Below are positions 43,596 to 51,153 of a stretch of 64,000 nucleotides of DNA, one piece after another. The notes under the pieces are model-generated. The model saw nothing but the letters and a program-made list of their open reading frames with translations, ran no database searches and was not told the DNA's origin. The translations under genes were made by a program, and so were the position numbers. The stretch comes from Curtobacterium sp. MCBA15_009 (GTDB taxonomy: Bacteria > Actinomycetota > Actinomycetes > Actinomycetales > Microbacteriaceae): the NCBI RefSeq assembly GCF_001864895.1, contig NZ_MJGO01000039.1, positions 252,206-316,205 of the forward strand. Reading direction: 5' to 3'. Position 1 is the first letter of the stretch, and every line of letters starts with the position of its first letter.

Positions 43596-43874
43596 TCAGG
43601 CCGTCGGACCGTTGCCGAAGACGTAGCCGACGCCGAGACCGAACGCGAAGTCGAGGATCGACACCAGCACCATCATCACGACGACGAAGACGAGGACGAC
43701 GCCCGTGTAGCTGAAGAGTTCCTTGCGGGTCGGGGTGACGACCTTGCGCAGTTCGCCGATGACCTGACGGATGAAGAGCACGATGGCGGCGATCGGACCG
43801 CGGCGCTCGGCCCGGTCCTGCTTCGCCTTGGCGACGACGTCGTCCGCCGTCGTCTCCATGTCTTTGCTCGCCAA
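43596..43874 (-). CDS. secE: Preprotein translocase subunit SecE
   Basis: An SecE of about 92 residues with one C-terminal membrane helix. [20 protein letters not shown] is the conserved amphipathic segment before the helix. It clamps SecY in the SecYEG export channel. The start is uncertain: the TTG at 43872-43874 has GGAAGG upstream and gives [11 protein letters not shown], whereas the ATG at 43859 lacks a ribosome-binding site. It follows tRNA-Trp by 21 bases and precedes nusG. Confidence 0.93.
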   Translation of the reverse strand: MASKDMETTADDVVAKAKQDRAERRGPIAAIVLFIRQVIGELRKVVTPTRKELFSYTGVVLVFVVVMMVLVSILDFAFGLGVGYVFGNGPTA

Positions 43875-43895
43875 CTTCTCAACCTTCCAGATGTG

Positions 43896-43968
43896 CAGGG
43901 CGGACAGGACTCGAACCTGCAACCTGCGGTTTTGGAGACCGCTGCTCTACCAATTGAGCCACCGCCCT
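43896..43968 (-). tRNA. tRNA-Trp(CCA)
   Basis: A 73-base tRNA. The acceptor AGGGCGG pairs with CCGCCCT, the anticodon loop is CTCCAAA with CCA, and the T-loop is GGTTCGAGTCC. The 3' CCA is not encoded. It is the first unit of a tRNA-Trp-secE-nusG transcript, an order conserved in actinobacteria. Confidence 0.96.
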
Positions 43969-44009
43969 TCGGAACGCACGCTCGTCACCGATGCGCGTTC
44001 CGGTGGTCG

Positions 44010-44039
44010 AGTGTACGGGAGTCCGTCACACGGTGTCCA
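44010..44039 (-). promoter_or_regulatory. Promoter of tRNA-Trp-secE-nusG
   Basis: TGGACA (-35, 44034-44039), an 18-base spacer and TACACT (-10, 44010-44015), about 42 bases before the tRNA. Confidence 0.65.
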
Positions 44040-44069
44040 CTCGGCCGCCTCCACGGCGTGCCGCGCCGG

Positions 44070-44075
44070 TAGGCT
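44070..44075 (+). promoter_or_regulatory. -10 box of leaderless aminotransferase gene
   Basis: TAGGCT, then seven bases, then the GTG at 44083. Confidence 0.55.
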
Positions 44076-44082
44076 CGACGTC

Positions 44083-45333
44083 GTGAGCACCGCAGCCCCC
44101 GGCCCCGAGTCCACCACCACCTCCGCTGCCGCGCCGACGGATCGGCCGCGCATCGCGTCCCGCATCGCCGCGATCGCCGAGTCCGCGACGCTCAAGGTCG
44201 ATGCGAAGGCGAAGGCCCTCAAGGCGGCCGGCCGCCCGGTCATCTCCTTCGCCGCCGGCGAGCCCGACTTCGCGACGCCCCAGCACGTCGTCGACGCCGC
44301 CGTCCAGGCCGCGCAGGACCCGAAGAACCACCGGTACACGCCCGCGACCGGCCTCCCCGAGCTCAAGCAGGCGATCGCCGACAAGACCGCGCGCGAGTCC
44401 GGCACGACCGTCGACCCGTCGCAGGTGATCGTGACGAACGGCGGCAAGCAGGCCGTCTACCAGGCGTTCCAGACCATCGTGGACGCCGGCGACGAGGTCC
44501 TGCTCCCCGCCCCGTACTGGACCACCTACCCGGAGGCGATCCGGCTCGCGGGCGGCGAACCGGTCGAGGTCTTCGCCGGGAGCGACCAGGACTACCTCGT
44601 CACGGTCGAGCAGCTCGAGGCGGCGCGCACCCCGAGGACGAAGGCGCTGCTGTTCTGCTCGCCCTCGAACCCGACCGGCGCGGTGTACAGCGCCGAGCAG
44701 ACCCGTGCCATCGGCGAGTGGGCGCTCGAGCACGGCATCTGGGTGATCAGCGACGAGATCTACCAGGACCTCGTGTACGACGGCGTCCGCTTCTCCGGCG
44801 TCCTCGCCGAGGTCCCGGCCCTCGCCGACACCACCATCCTGGTGAACGGCGTCGCGAAGACCTACGCGATGACCGGCTGGCGCGTGGGTTGGTTCATCGG
44901 TCCGGCCGACGCGGTCAAGGCGGCGTCGAACCTGCAGTCGCACCTGTCGTCGAACGTGTCGAACGTGTCGCAGCGCGCCGCGATCGCCGCGCTGACCGGC
45001 CCGCAGGGACCCGTCGCCGACATGCGCGAGGCCTTCGACCGTCGCCGCCAGGCGATCGTCGCCGGGCTGAACGCGATCCCCGGGTTCGTCACGCCGACGC
45101 CGCAGGGCGCCTTCTACGTCTACCCGGACGTCACGGCACTGCTCGGCCGCGAGTGGGCCGGCTCCACCCCGACCACGACGCTCGAGCTCGCCGACCTGAT
45201 CCTCGAGCACGCCGAGGTCGCGGTCGTCCCCGGCGAGGCGTTCGGCCCCTCCGGCTACCTGCGGCTCTCCTACGCCCTGAGCGACGAGGACATCGCCGAG
45301 GGCGTCGCGCGCCTGGCGCGCTTCTTCGCGTAG
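44083..45333 (+). CDS. Pyridoxal phosphate-dependent aminotransferase (aspartate type)
   Basis: A 416-residue class I/II aminotransferase, AspC subgroup I-gamma in style. [16 protein letters not shown] is the N-terminal signature, [13 protein letters not shown] binds the cofactor, and the PLP lysine is in [17 protein letters not shown]. It likely transfers the amino group between aspartate and 2-oxoglutarate, though related substrates are possible. The first 28 residues are a low-complexity leader. GTG start by leaderless spacing. It diverges from the tRNA-Trp-secE transcript and ends at a perfect hairpin. Confidence 0.93.
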   Translation: MSTAAPGPESTTTSAAAPTDRPRIASRIAAIAESATLKVDAKAKALKAAGRPVISFAAGEPDFATPQHVVDAAVQAAQDPKNHRYTPATGLPELKQAIADKTARESGTTVDPSQVIVTNGGKQAVYQAFQTIVDAGDEVLLPAPYWTTYPEAIRLAGGEPVEVFAGSDQDYLVTVEQLEAARTPRTKALLFCSPSNPTGAVYSAEQTRAIGEWALEHGIWVISDEIYQDLVYDGVRFSGVLAEVPALADTTILVNGVAKTYAMTGWRVGWFIGPADAVKAASNLQSHLSSNVSNVSQRAAIAALTGPQGPVADMREAFDRRRQAIVAGLNAIPGFVTPTPQGAFYVYPDVTALLGREWAGSTPTTTLELADLILEHAEVAVVPGEAFGPSGYLRLSYALSDEDIAEGVARLARFFA

Positions 45334-45347
45334 TCCCCCCGCACACC

Positions 45348-45380
45348 GGAACGGGCCACCTCGTCGAGGTGGCCCGTTCC
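45348..45380. terminator. Bidirectional terminator between aminotransferase and murB
   Basis: A 15-base perfect stem (GGAACGGGCCACCTC / GAGGTGGCCCGTTCC) around GTC, between two convergent genes. It can serve both strands. Confidence 0.8.
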
Positions 45381-45436
45381 TGGTTCCCGGGAGGCCCGTG
45401 GAGCGTCGTGCGCGTCCGTCCGGTCCGGCGGGCGCG

Positions 45437-46465
45437 TCAGTCGAGCAGGTCGCCGACCACGACGGGTTCCGGGGCGAGCGCGACCCCGAACCGGTTGAGG
45501 ACCGTCACCTGGACGTAGCGCGCGAGCTCGGCGACCTGCGCCGCGGTGGCGCCGCCGCGGTTCGTCAGCGCGAGGGTGTGCTTCGACGAGATCCCCGCAC
45601 GCGACCCCGGGACCGCGTAGCCACGGTGCACGCCGGCGTGCTCGATGAGCCAGGCGGCGCTGAGCTTGACGTCGTCGCCGGCGGCCCACCGCGGTGCCTC
45701 GGCGGGCAGCGTCTCGGCGAAGGACGGGGACACGATCGGGTTCGTGAAGAAGGACCCGGCACTCCAGGTGTCGTGGTCGTCCCCGTCGAGCACCATGCCC
45801 TTCGACGCGCGCAGTCGCAGGACCTCGTCGCGGACGGTCGCGGGCGGCACGGGTGCGCCGAGCTCCACCCCGAGCGAGCCGGCCAGCTGGGCGTACCGGA
45901 CGGCCACGCCGTCCTGACCGGCGAGGCCGAGTCGGAACTCGACGGTCAGCACGACGCCGCGCCGACCGTGCTTGAGGGTCGACGTGCGGTACCCGAGCGC
46001 CAGTTCGGCCGCCGGCACCCAGGCGCGCTCCCCCGTGGCCGCGTCGAGGAACTCGACGCGGGTGAGCACGTCGGAGAGCTCGACCCCGTAGGCCCCGATG
46101 TTCTGCACGGGCGACGCCCCGACGGTGCCCGGGATGCCGCTCAGCGCCTCGAGCCCGGTCCAGCCGTTCGCGACGGTCGTGGCGACGAACGGGTCCCACG
46201 GCTCGCCGGCGGCGACGCGGACGGTGACGCCGTCGGCGTCGCGGTCGGCGTCCACGCCGGTGGTGCGGACGAGGACGACGGTGCCGTCGAAGCCGCCGTC
46301 GGCGACGAGCAGGTTGCTGCCGCCGCCGAGGACGAGCCACTCGTGGTCGTCGAAGGCGTCGAGGGCGTGCTCGACGAGTTCGTCGGTGGTCGTCGCCGTG
46401 AGCAGCCGTGCTGCCGCCCCACCGACGCGGAGCGTCGTGAGGTCGGCGAGCGCCGGCTCGGTCAC
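45437..46465 (-). CDS. murB: UDP-N-acetylenolpyruvoylglucosamine reductase
   Basis: A 342-residue flavoprotein that reduces UDP-GlcNAc-enolpyruvate to UDP-MurNAc in peptidoglycan synthesis. TTLRVGGAAARLL opens the FAD domain, VLGGGSNLLVADGGF and SGIPGTVGASPVQNIGAYG follow, and the catalytic Ser/Glu region is SAGSFFTNPI with later HTLALTNRG. The GTG at 46465 lies 2 bases after the stop of the dehydratase gene; the open frame continues upstream but as a shadow of that gene. Probably in one operon with the two dehydratase genes. Confidence 0.95.
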   Translation of the reverse strand: MTEPALADLTTLRVGGAAARLLTATTTDELVEHALDAFDDHEWLVLGGGSNLLVADGGFDGTVVLVRTTGVDADRDADGVTVRVAAGEPWDPFVATTVANGWTGLEALSGIPGTVGASPVQNIGAYGVELSDVLTRVEFLDAATGERAWVPAAELALGYRTSTLKHGRRGVVLTVEFRLGLAGQDGVAVRYAQLAGSLGVELGAPVPPATVRDEVLRLRASKGMVLDGDDHDTWSAGSFFTNPIVSPSFAETLPAEAPRWAAGDDVKLSAAWLIEHAGVHRGYAVPGSRAGISSKHTLALTNRGGATAAQVAELARYVQVTVLNRFGVALAPEPVVVGDLLD

Positions 46466-46467
46466 GG

Positions 46468-46893
46468 TCAGCGGAACACCACCGTGACCTGCGCCTTGCC
46501 GAGCACGGTCTGCCCGGCGGCAGTCACGGTGAGGTCGATGCGGGCGGGACGGCCGTCGTCGTCGACGGTGCCGACCTTGGCGACGATCCCGACCGTGGCG
46601 CCCTGCTCCGGGTCGACGACGACGGGACGGGTGAACCGCACGCCGTAGCCCGACACCCAACCGCTGTCGCCGAGCCACTCGGCCACCGGCTGCACGGCGA
46701 GGCCCATCGTGAGCATGCCGTGGGCGAGGACACCGGGCAGACCGACCGAGGTCGCGACGTCGTCGCGGTAGTGGATCGGGTTGAAGTCGCCGGAGGCGCC
46801 GGCGTAGCGGACCAGGGAGTCGCGGGTCAGGTGCACGTCGCGCTCGGCGACGACCGTGCCGACCTCGAGCGTGGTGGCGGGTGCGGCGGTCAT
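46468..46893 (-). CDS. MaoC-like hydratase/dehydratase (HadB-like)
   Basis: A 141-residue single hot-dog-fold protein. SGDFNPIHYRDDVATSVGLPG carries the catalytic Asp and His, and VLAHGMLTMGLAV the second helix. It resembles HadB, the catalytic subunit of the (3R)-hydroxyacyl-ACP dehydratase in actinobacterial fatty-acid synthesis. Its ATG overlaps the HadA-like stop by 4 bases, so the heterodimer is translationally coupled. The catalytic Asp (DFNPIH) is present here and replaced in the partner. Confidence 0.9.
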   Translation of the reverse strand: MTAAPATTLEVGTVVAERDVHLTRDSLVRYAGASGDFNPIHYRDDVATSVGLPGVLAHGMLTMGLAVQPVAEWLGDSGWVSGYGVRFTRPVVVDPEQGATVGIVAKVGTVDDDGRPARIDLTVTAAGQTVLGKAQVTVVFR

Positions 46894-47339
46894 GCGTCGT
46901 CTCCTCGGACCACGAGGGTGGAGGTCGCCGTGACGACGTGCTCCCCCGCGGCGTCGTTCATGGTGCTCCGGGCGGTGACCATGGCGTTGCCGCCGAGGGT
47001 CTTGACGCTCGTGACGGTGAGCGTGGCGGTGAGTTCGTCGCCGGCGACGATCGGCCGGTCGTAGGTGAACGACTGCTCACCGTGGACGACGCGGGAGAAG
47101 TCGATGCCGGCGTCGGGCTCGGCCAGGAGCTGCGCGAGGGTGGCTTCCTGCACGACGACGGCGAAGGTCGGCGGGGCCACGACGTCGTCGTAGCCGGCGG
47201 CGCGCGCGGCCTCGGGGTCGTGGTGGACGGGGTTGGTCGCGAACACCGCACGCGAGAACTCGCGTACCTTCTCGCGGCCGACCAGGTAGGGCTGGGCCGG
47301 CGGGAACGTCCTGCCGACGAGCTCGGGGTTCACTGACAC
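46890..47339 (-). CDS. FAS1-like dehydratase subunit (HadA-like)
   Basis: A 149-residue N-terminal MaoC-type hot-dog protein. It has RTFPPAQPYLVGREKVREF and FATNPVHHDPEAARAAGY and resembles HadA, the substrate-binding partner of HadB. In mycobacteria hadABC lie beside tRNA-Trp-secE, and here they remain within 3 kb of it, although on a rearranged transcript with murB. The GTG at 47339 sits 7 bases after TAGACT, which removes 28 codons of the open frame. Confidence 0.89.
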   Translation of the reverse strand: MSVNPELVGRTFPPAQPYLVGREKVREFSRAVFATNPVHHDPEAARAAGYDDVVAPPTFAVVVQEATLAQLLAEPDAGIDFSRVVHGEQSFTYDRPIVAGDELTATLTVTSVKTLGGNAMVTARSTMNDAAGEHVVTATSTLVVRGDDA

Positions 47340-47346
47340 GCAGGGC

Positions 47347-47352
47347 AGTCTA
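47347..47352 (-). promoter_or_regulatory. -10 box of the leaderless hadA-hadB-murB operon
   Basis: TAGACT on the minus strand, 7 bases from the GTG at 47339. Confidence 0.55.
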
Positions 47353-47449
47353 CCGAGCGCCGCCGACGAGTCCCCGGTGCGATCGGTTACTGTGGGGTGA
47401 GTCGGTTCGGGGGGAACCGGCACCGATCTTCCGGGGATGGGGAGGGACG

Positions 47450-47836
47450 ATGGACGCCGTCACCGAGTTCGCCGTGCACACGGGCGACCGGAGCACCGCG
47501 ATGGAGGTCGCCGGAGCCGTGCTGCGGCGGTCCGGCCACCAGGTCGAACGCACCGGCGGGACGATCACCGCGACGACCGGGAACCGTCTGCTGACGATCC
47601 TGCTCGGCGTCTTCGTGCACCCGTCCCGCGAGTTCCGTCGGTACGAGGTGTCGACCACGGTGACGGGCACCGCCACGACGATCACGCTGCGCCGTGCCGC
47701 GCACGGGACCGCCGTCTCGGGCGGGAGCATCGGCGCGAGCCGACGCCAGGCTGCGTGGCACGAGGTGGCCACCGGGCTCGAGCGCGCGCTGCGGGCCGCC
47801 GGGATCCTGCTCGGGCGGACGGACCGCCGCCACTGA
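47450..47836 (+). CDS. Hypothetical protein, 128 residues
   Basis: I do not recognise this protein. It is 128 residues, soluble, without signal peptide or clear membrane helix apart from a short hydrophobic LLTILLGVF. The middle alternates polar and beta-prone residues (YEVSTTVTGTATTITLRR) and ends in an amphipathic helix (AAWHEVATGLERALRAAG). GGGGAGGGACG precedes the ATG, so the start is good. It diverges from the hadA-like gene with 110 bases between. Codon use matches its neighbours. Confidence 0.75.
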   Translation: MDAVTEFAVHTGDRSTAMEVAGAVLRRSGHQVERTGGTITATTGNRLLTILLGVFVHPSREFRRYEVSTTVTGTATTITLRRAAHGTAVSGGSIGASRRQAAWHEVATGLERALRAAGILLGRTDRRH

Positions 47837-47927
47837 CGCCGGCGCGACCCCGACCCGAGCCAGGCCAGCCATCCGGGCCCAGACACCGGCACCGGCTCCG
47901 GCTGCGCTCACGCCCCGGGAACGACGA

Positions 47928-47954
47928 AAGCCCGGCGAGCAGATCGCCGGGCTT
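47928..47954 (-). terminator. Terminator after tRNA-Met
   Basis: AAGCCCGGCGA and TCGCCGGGCTT form an 11-bp stem around GCAGA, followed on the minus strand by TTCGTCGTT. It ends the tRNA-Thr/tRNA-Met transcript. Confidence 0.75.
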
Positions 47955-47958
47955 GCGG

Positions 47959-48032
47959 TAGCGAGGGCGGGACTTGAACCCGCGACCCCACGATTATGAG
48001 TCGTGTGCTCTAACCAACTGAGCTACCCCGCC
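47959..48032 (-). tRNA. tRNA-Met(CAT)
   Basis: A 74-base tRNA with acceptor GGCGGGG/CCTCGCT (two G-T pairs), anticodon loop CTCATAA and T-loop GGTTCAAGTCC. Position 1 is base-paired with the last acceptor base, so it looks like an elongator rather than an initiator. CAT could also be Ile(lysidine-CAT); elongator Met is favoured. CCA is not encoded. Confidence 0.9.
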
Positions 48033-48064
48033 AGAGATCCGGAGCGACACGCGCACCGGGTCGG

Positions 48065-48136
<72 letters not shown>

Positions 48137-48161
48137 GATGTGCCGCGAACGGCACCACACG

Positions 48162-48167
48162 AGGATA
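48162..48167 (-). promoter_or_regulatory. Candidate -10 box for the tRNA pair
   Basis: TATCCT on the minus strand, 25 bases before tRNA-Thr. The -35 is weak. Confidence 0.45.
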
Positions 48168-48229
48168 GCAGACCTCCGACGCTGGTCCGGAACCGGGCGT
48201 GACGCCCGGGCGTGCCGCGCCGGCGACCC

Positions 48230-49384
48230 CTAGTCCGCGTTGGCCTCGAGCCACGCCAGCGGGTCCACCGGGACCCCGTCGACGTGCACCTCGAGGTGCA
48301 GGTGCGGGCCGGTCGAGTTGCCGGTGCTGCCGACGAGACCGAGGACGTCACCGACGGTGACCTGCTGACCCGTGACCACCTGGAAGGAGTTGTCCTCCAT
48401 GTGGCCGTAGACGCTGACGAACTGCTTGCCGTCGACGTCGTGCTGCACCCAGACGTCGTTGCCGAAGCCGCCGTCGTTCGCCTGCACCTTGATGACCGTG
48501 CCGGAGGCGATCACCCGGATCGGGGTGCCCTCTCCCGGCGCGAAGTCGACGCCCATGTGGTTCGTCGAGCAGAACGAGCAGCCCGCGACCTGGCGTCCGC
48601 CGAAGCCCGAGGTGATCGGCACGCCGGTCAGGAAGGGCCACTGGATGGAGCCGGCCGGGTCGTTCGTGAAGCTCGACGCGTCGACGTGCTGGTACTGCGT
48701 GACGTCCGACACCGTGTACTGGTCGCGTGACGTCGAACCGGCCGCGGTGTCGCCCACGTTGAGCGACTGGGTCGCACCGGCGCTGGCCCGGGCCGCGGTC
48801 GAACCGCTCTCCGGCACCCACAGTGCCTGCGCCGGCAGCGAGGTGGAGACGACGAGCCCGGCGGCGAAGAGCAGGGCGCCGACGGCGGTCACGCGCGACG
48901 CGGTCCGGCGGAAGGACGAGCCGGTTGTCGCCAGTCGGTTCGACGGTGCGGTCGCGGCGATGTGCCGCGTGGCACGGTCCACCTGCACGGGGCGGGTCCC
49001 GCGGCGACCGGCACCCCGGGCGGCCGAGGGCGACGCCGTGCCACGGCGCGACGGCGACGACACCGGGGCCACGACGGGCGACGAGGGTGCCGGCGGCGTC
49101 GCGATCCGGGACGCCGGACGTGCCGGCGCGGCCGGGGAGGTCGGAGCCAGGTCGACCGGCGACACCGGGGCCGCCGGCGTGGTCGGTGCGGCGGCGCCCT
49201 GCACCGCAGGCCGATCGGACACGGTGTGCGCGGGCCGCGCCGTCGTGTCGTCGGCGATCGCGACCGCTCCCTTCGCGGCTGCCCGCTCCGCCTCGATCCG
49301 GGCTCGTCGGGTCAGGTGGACGACCGGGGTGGCGGCGTCGACGGGACCGGGGGTGACGGCGGGCGAGAGCGGGGAGTGCGGCAT
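48230..49384 (-). CDS. M23-family metallopeptidase, membrane-anchored or secreted
   Basis: A 384-residue cell-wall peptidase. Residues 1-160 are an Ala/Pro/Arg-rich tail, 165-190 a hydrophobic segment ending in a signal-peptidase-like site (PAQALW), and the C-terminal 130 residues an M23 (LytM) domain. The Zn ligands are in NHMGVDFAPGEG and GPHLHLEVHVDG. It should cleave peptidoglycan cross-bridges outside the membrane. The long tail before the membrane segment is odd for a plain signal peptide and suggests either an anchored form or a later start, but no better start codon is seen. Confidence 0.9.
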   Translation of the reverse strand: MPHSPLSPAVTPGPVDAATPVVHLTRRARIEAERAAAKGAVAIADDTTARPAHTVSDRPAVQGAAAPTTPAAPVSPVDLAPTSPAAPARPASRIATPPAPSSPVVAPVSSPSRRGTASPSAARGAGRRGTRPVQVDRATRHIAATAPSNRLATTGSSFRRTASRVTAVGALLFAAGLVVSTSLPAQALWVPESGSTAARASAGATQSLNVGDTAAGSTSRDQYTVSDVTQYQHVDASSFTNDPAGSIQWPFLTGVPITSGFGGRQVAGCSFCSTNHMGVDFAPGEGTPIRVIASGTVIKVQANDGGFGNDVWVQHDVDGKQFVSVYGHMEDNSFQVVTGQQVTVGDVLGLVGSTGNSTGPHLHLEVHVDGVPVDPLAWLEANAD

Positions 49385-49527
49385 GTGTGCGGTGGCGATC
49401 CTGATCGGGGCAGATGCGCTCGGAGGTAACGAGCAGATAACGGGACCTGAGCACGCTAGCAAAGGACGTCGCACGCCGCCAATCACCCGGACGACCAGGA
49501 CGGCCCCCCAGACCTGGGGACCCGGGC

Positions 49528-50349
49528 TCAGTCGGCCAGGGCGTCGGCCTCCAGACGGCGGAGGAGGACCTCGAGGTCGTCGGCGACCGCGGGGCTCGCG
49601 AAGAGGAAGGACCGCGTGTCGCCGGCCTCCCAGATCCGGACCACGGCGCCGGCCTCGGCCGCGACGACGGATCCGCCCGCCATGTCCCACGGGTTGATGC
49701 CGCGCTCGTAGTAGGCGTCCACCCGACCCTCGCCGACCGCACAGCAGTCGAGCGACGCCGCTCCCCCGCGTCGGATGTCCCGGACCTCGCCGATGAGGCC
49801 GGCGAGGACCCGGACCTGCTCGCGGCGGCGGTCGGCCGTGTACCCGAACCCCGTCGCGACGAGGGTCTCGGCCAGGGACGCGGGCGAGGCGACGGTCAGC
49901 CGCTCCCCGTCGCGGGTCGCGCCGCTGCCGACGGCCGCGCGGAACACGGTGCCGGTCGCGGGCATGACGACGACGCCGGCCACCGGCTCCCACGTCGTGG
50001 GGTCCGGGTCGCCGCGCACCACCCCGATGCTCACGCCGTGGTCGGCGCTGCCGTAGAGGTAGTTGACGGTGCCGTCGATCGGGTCGACCACCCACGTGTA
50101 CCCCGAGGACCCGGTGGCGGAGCCGGACTCCTCACCGTGGAAGGCGTCGTCCGGACGCTCGGCGGCGATGCGCGCCCGGATGAGGGCCTCGACCTCGCGG
50201 TCCGCGGCGGTGACGACGTCGACGATGCTCGACTTCCGGTCGGCGACCTCCACCCCCTCGGCGCGTCGTCGGGCAGCGAGCTTCGCCGCTTCGACGGCGA
50301 TCGACTCGGCGAGGTCGGCGAACCAGGACGGTGTGGGATCGGAGGACAT
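49528..50349 (-). CDS. Inositol monophosphatase-family phosphatase
   Basis: A 273-residue Mg-dependent phosphatase. Metal ligands are in FHGEESGSATG, VVDPIDGTVNYLYG and NPWDMAGGSVVAAEAG, all present. Family members hydrolyse myo-inositol-1-phosphate, histidinol phosphate, fructose-1,6-bisphosphate or PAP; the substrate cannot be settled here. The ATG at 50347-50349 gives SSDPTPSWFADLAES as the N-terminus. It lies between a tRNA-Tyr terminator and the M23 gene on the same strand. Confidence 0.92.
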   Translation of the reverse strand: MSSDPTPSWFADLAESIAVEAAKLAARRRAEGVEVADRKSSIVDVVTAADREVEALIRARIAAERPDDAFHGEESGSATGSSGYTWVVDPIDGTVNYLYGSADHGVSIGVVRGDPDPTTWEPVAGVVVMPATGTVFRAAVGSGATRDGERLTVASPASLAETLVATGFGYTADRRREQVRVLAGLIGEVRDIRRGGAASLDCCAVGEGRVDAYYERGINPWDMAGGSVVAAEAGAVVRIWEAGDTRSFLFASPAVADDLEVLLRRLEADALAD

Positions 50350-50370
50350 GCCCCCATCCTCCCGGAACAC

Positions 50371-50403
50371 GAACGGCCCCGTCCGCAGTGGACGGGGCCG
50401 TTC
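50371..50403 (-). terminator. Terminator after tRNA-Tyr
   Basis: A 14-bp perfect stem (GAACGGCCCCGTCC / GGACGGGGCCGTTC) with a 5-base loop, directly after the tRNA and before the phosphatase gene. Confidence 0.75.
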
Positions 50404-50406
50404 CGA

Positions 50407-50491
50407 TGGTGGCAAGTGAGGGATTCGAACCCCCGAAGGCTACGCCGGCTGATTTACAGTCAGATCCCTTTGGCCGCTTGGGTAACTTGCC
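50407..50491 (-). tRNA. tRNA-Tyr(GTA)
   Basis: An 85-base class II tRNA with encoded CCA. The acceptor GGCAAGT pairs with ACTTGCC, the anticodon stem-loop is CTGA-CTGTAAA-TCAG (GTA), a long variable arm follows, and the T-loop is GGTTCGAATCC. A TATGCT box about 45 bases upstream (50537-50542) may be its promoter. Confidence 0.96.
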
Positions 50492-50614
50492 ATGCGCACC
50501 CAGCCGGTGTGATCACCAACCGAAGGCGCGCACAAGAGCATAGCCGATCCGAGACGGTGGTCGTGACCACGTGAGCCGATCCGACGGGCTGGAACCGGGC
50601 CTCCTGTCCGCAGA

Positions 50615-50620
50615 TAGGCT
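50615..50620 (+). promoter_or_regulatory. -10 box of leaderless YajQ gene
   Basis: TAGGCT, 7 bases before the ATG at 50628. Confidence 0.55.
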
Positions 50621-50627
50621 GTCCCGC

Positions 50628-51116
50628 ATGGCAGACAGTTCCTTCGACGTGGTCAGCAAGGTCGACAAGATGGAGGCGGAGAACGCCCTCAACCAGGCCG
50701 CCAAGGAGATCGAACAGCGGTACGACTTCAAGGGTGCCGACGCGTCGATCGCGTTCAGCGGCGAGGACGTCCTCATCAAGGCGAACTCGGAAGAGCGCGC
50801 GAAGGCCGTCCTCGACGTCCTGCAGAGCAAGGCGATCAAGCGCAACATCAGCCTGAAGAGCCTCGACGCCGGCGACCCCTACCCCTCGGGCAAGGAGTAC
50901 CGCATCGAGGTGAAGTTCAAGAACGGCATCGAGCAGGACGTCGCGAAGAAGATCGGCGCGTTCCTGCGGGCCAACGCCCCGAAGACCGTGAAGAGCCAGA
51001 TCCAGGGCGACGAGCTCCGGGTCTCCTCGAAGAGCCGCGACGACCTGCAGAACACGATCCAGCTCCTCAAGGGCGAAGAGTTCGACGTGCCGCTGCAGTA
51101 CATCAACTTCCGCTGA
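50628..51116 (+). CDS. YajQ-family nucleotide-binding protein
   Basis: A 162-residue YajQ (UPF0234) protein. SSFDVVSKVDKMEAENALNQ and EIEQRYDFKG are the family N-terminus, and PLQYINFR the C-terminus. The fold has two ferredoxin-like/RNP-like halves; some homologues bind c-di-GMP or nucleic acid, and others bind GTP or ATP. It stands 37 bases before the cardiolipin synthase gene on the same strand and may be co-transcribed. Its role in this species is unknown. Confidence 0.93.
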   Translation: MADSSFDVVSKVDKMEAENALNQAAKEIEQRYDFKGADASIAFSGEDVLIKANSEERAKAVLDVLQSKAIKRNISLKSLDAGDPYPSGKEYRIEVKFKNGIEQDVAKKIGAFLRANAPKTVKSQIQGDELRVSSKSRDDLQNTIQLLKGEEFDVPLQYINFR

Positions 51117-51153
51117 CGCGCAGCGCCCGAACGACGACCGACACCGGCACCCC

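Noticed and set aside
49385-49527. Possible c-di-AMP (ydaO-type) riboswitch before the M23 peptidase gene
   Set aside because: Such riboswitches precede wall hydrolase genes in actinobacteria, but this gap is short and I find none of the expected conserved segments.
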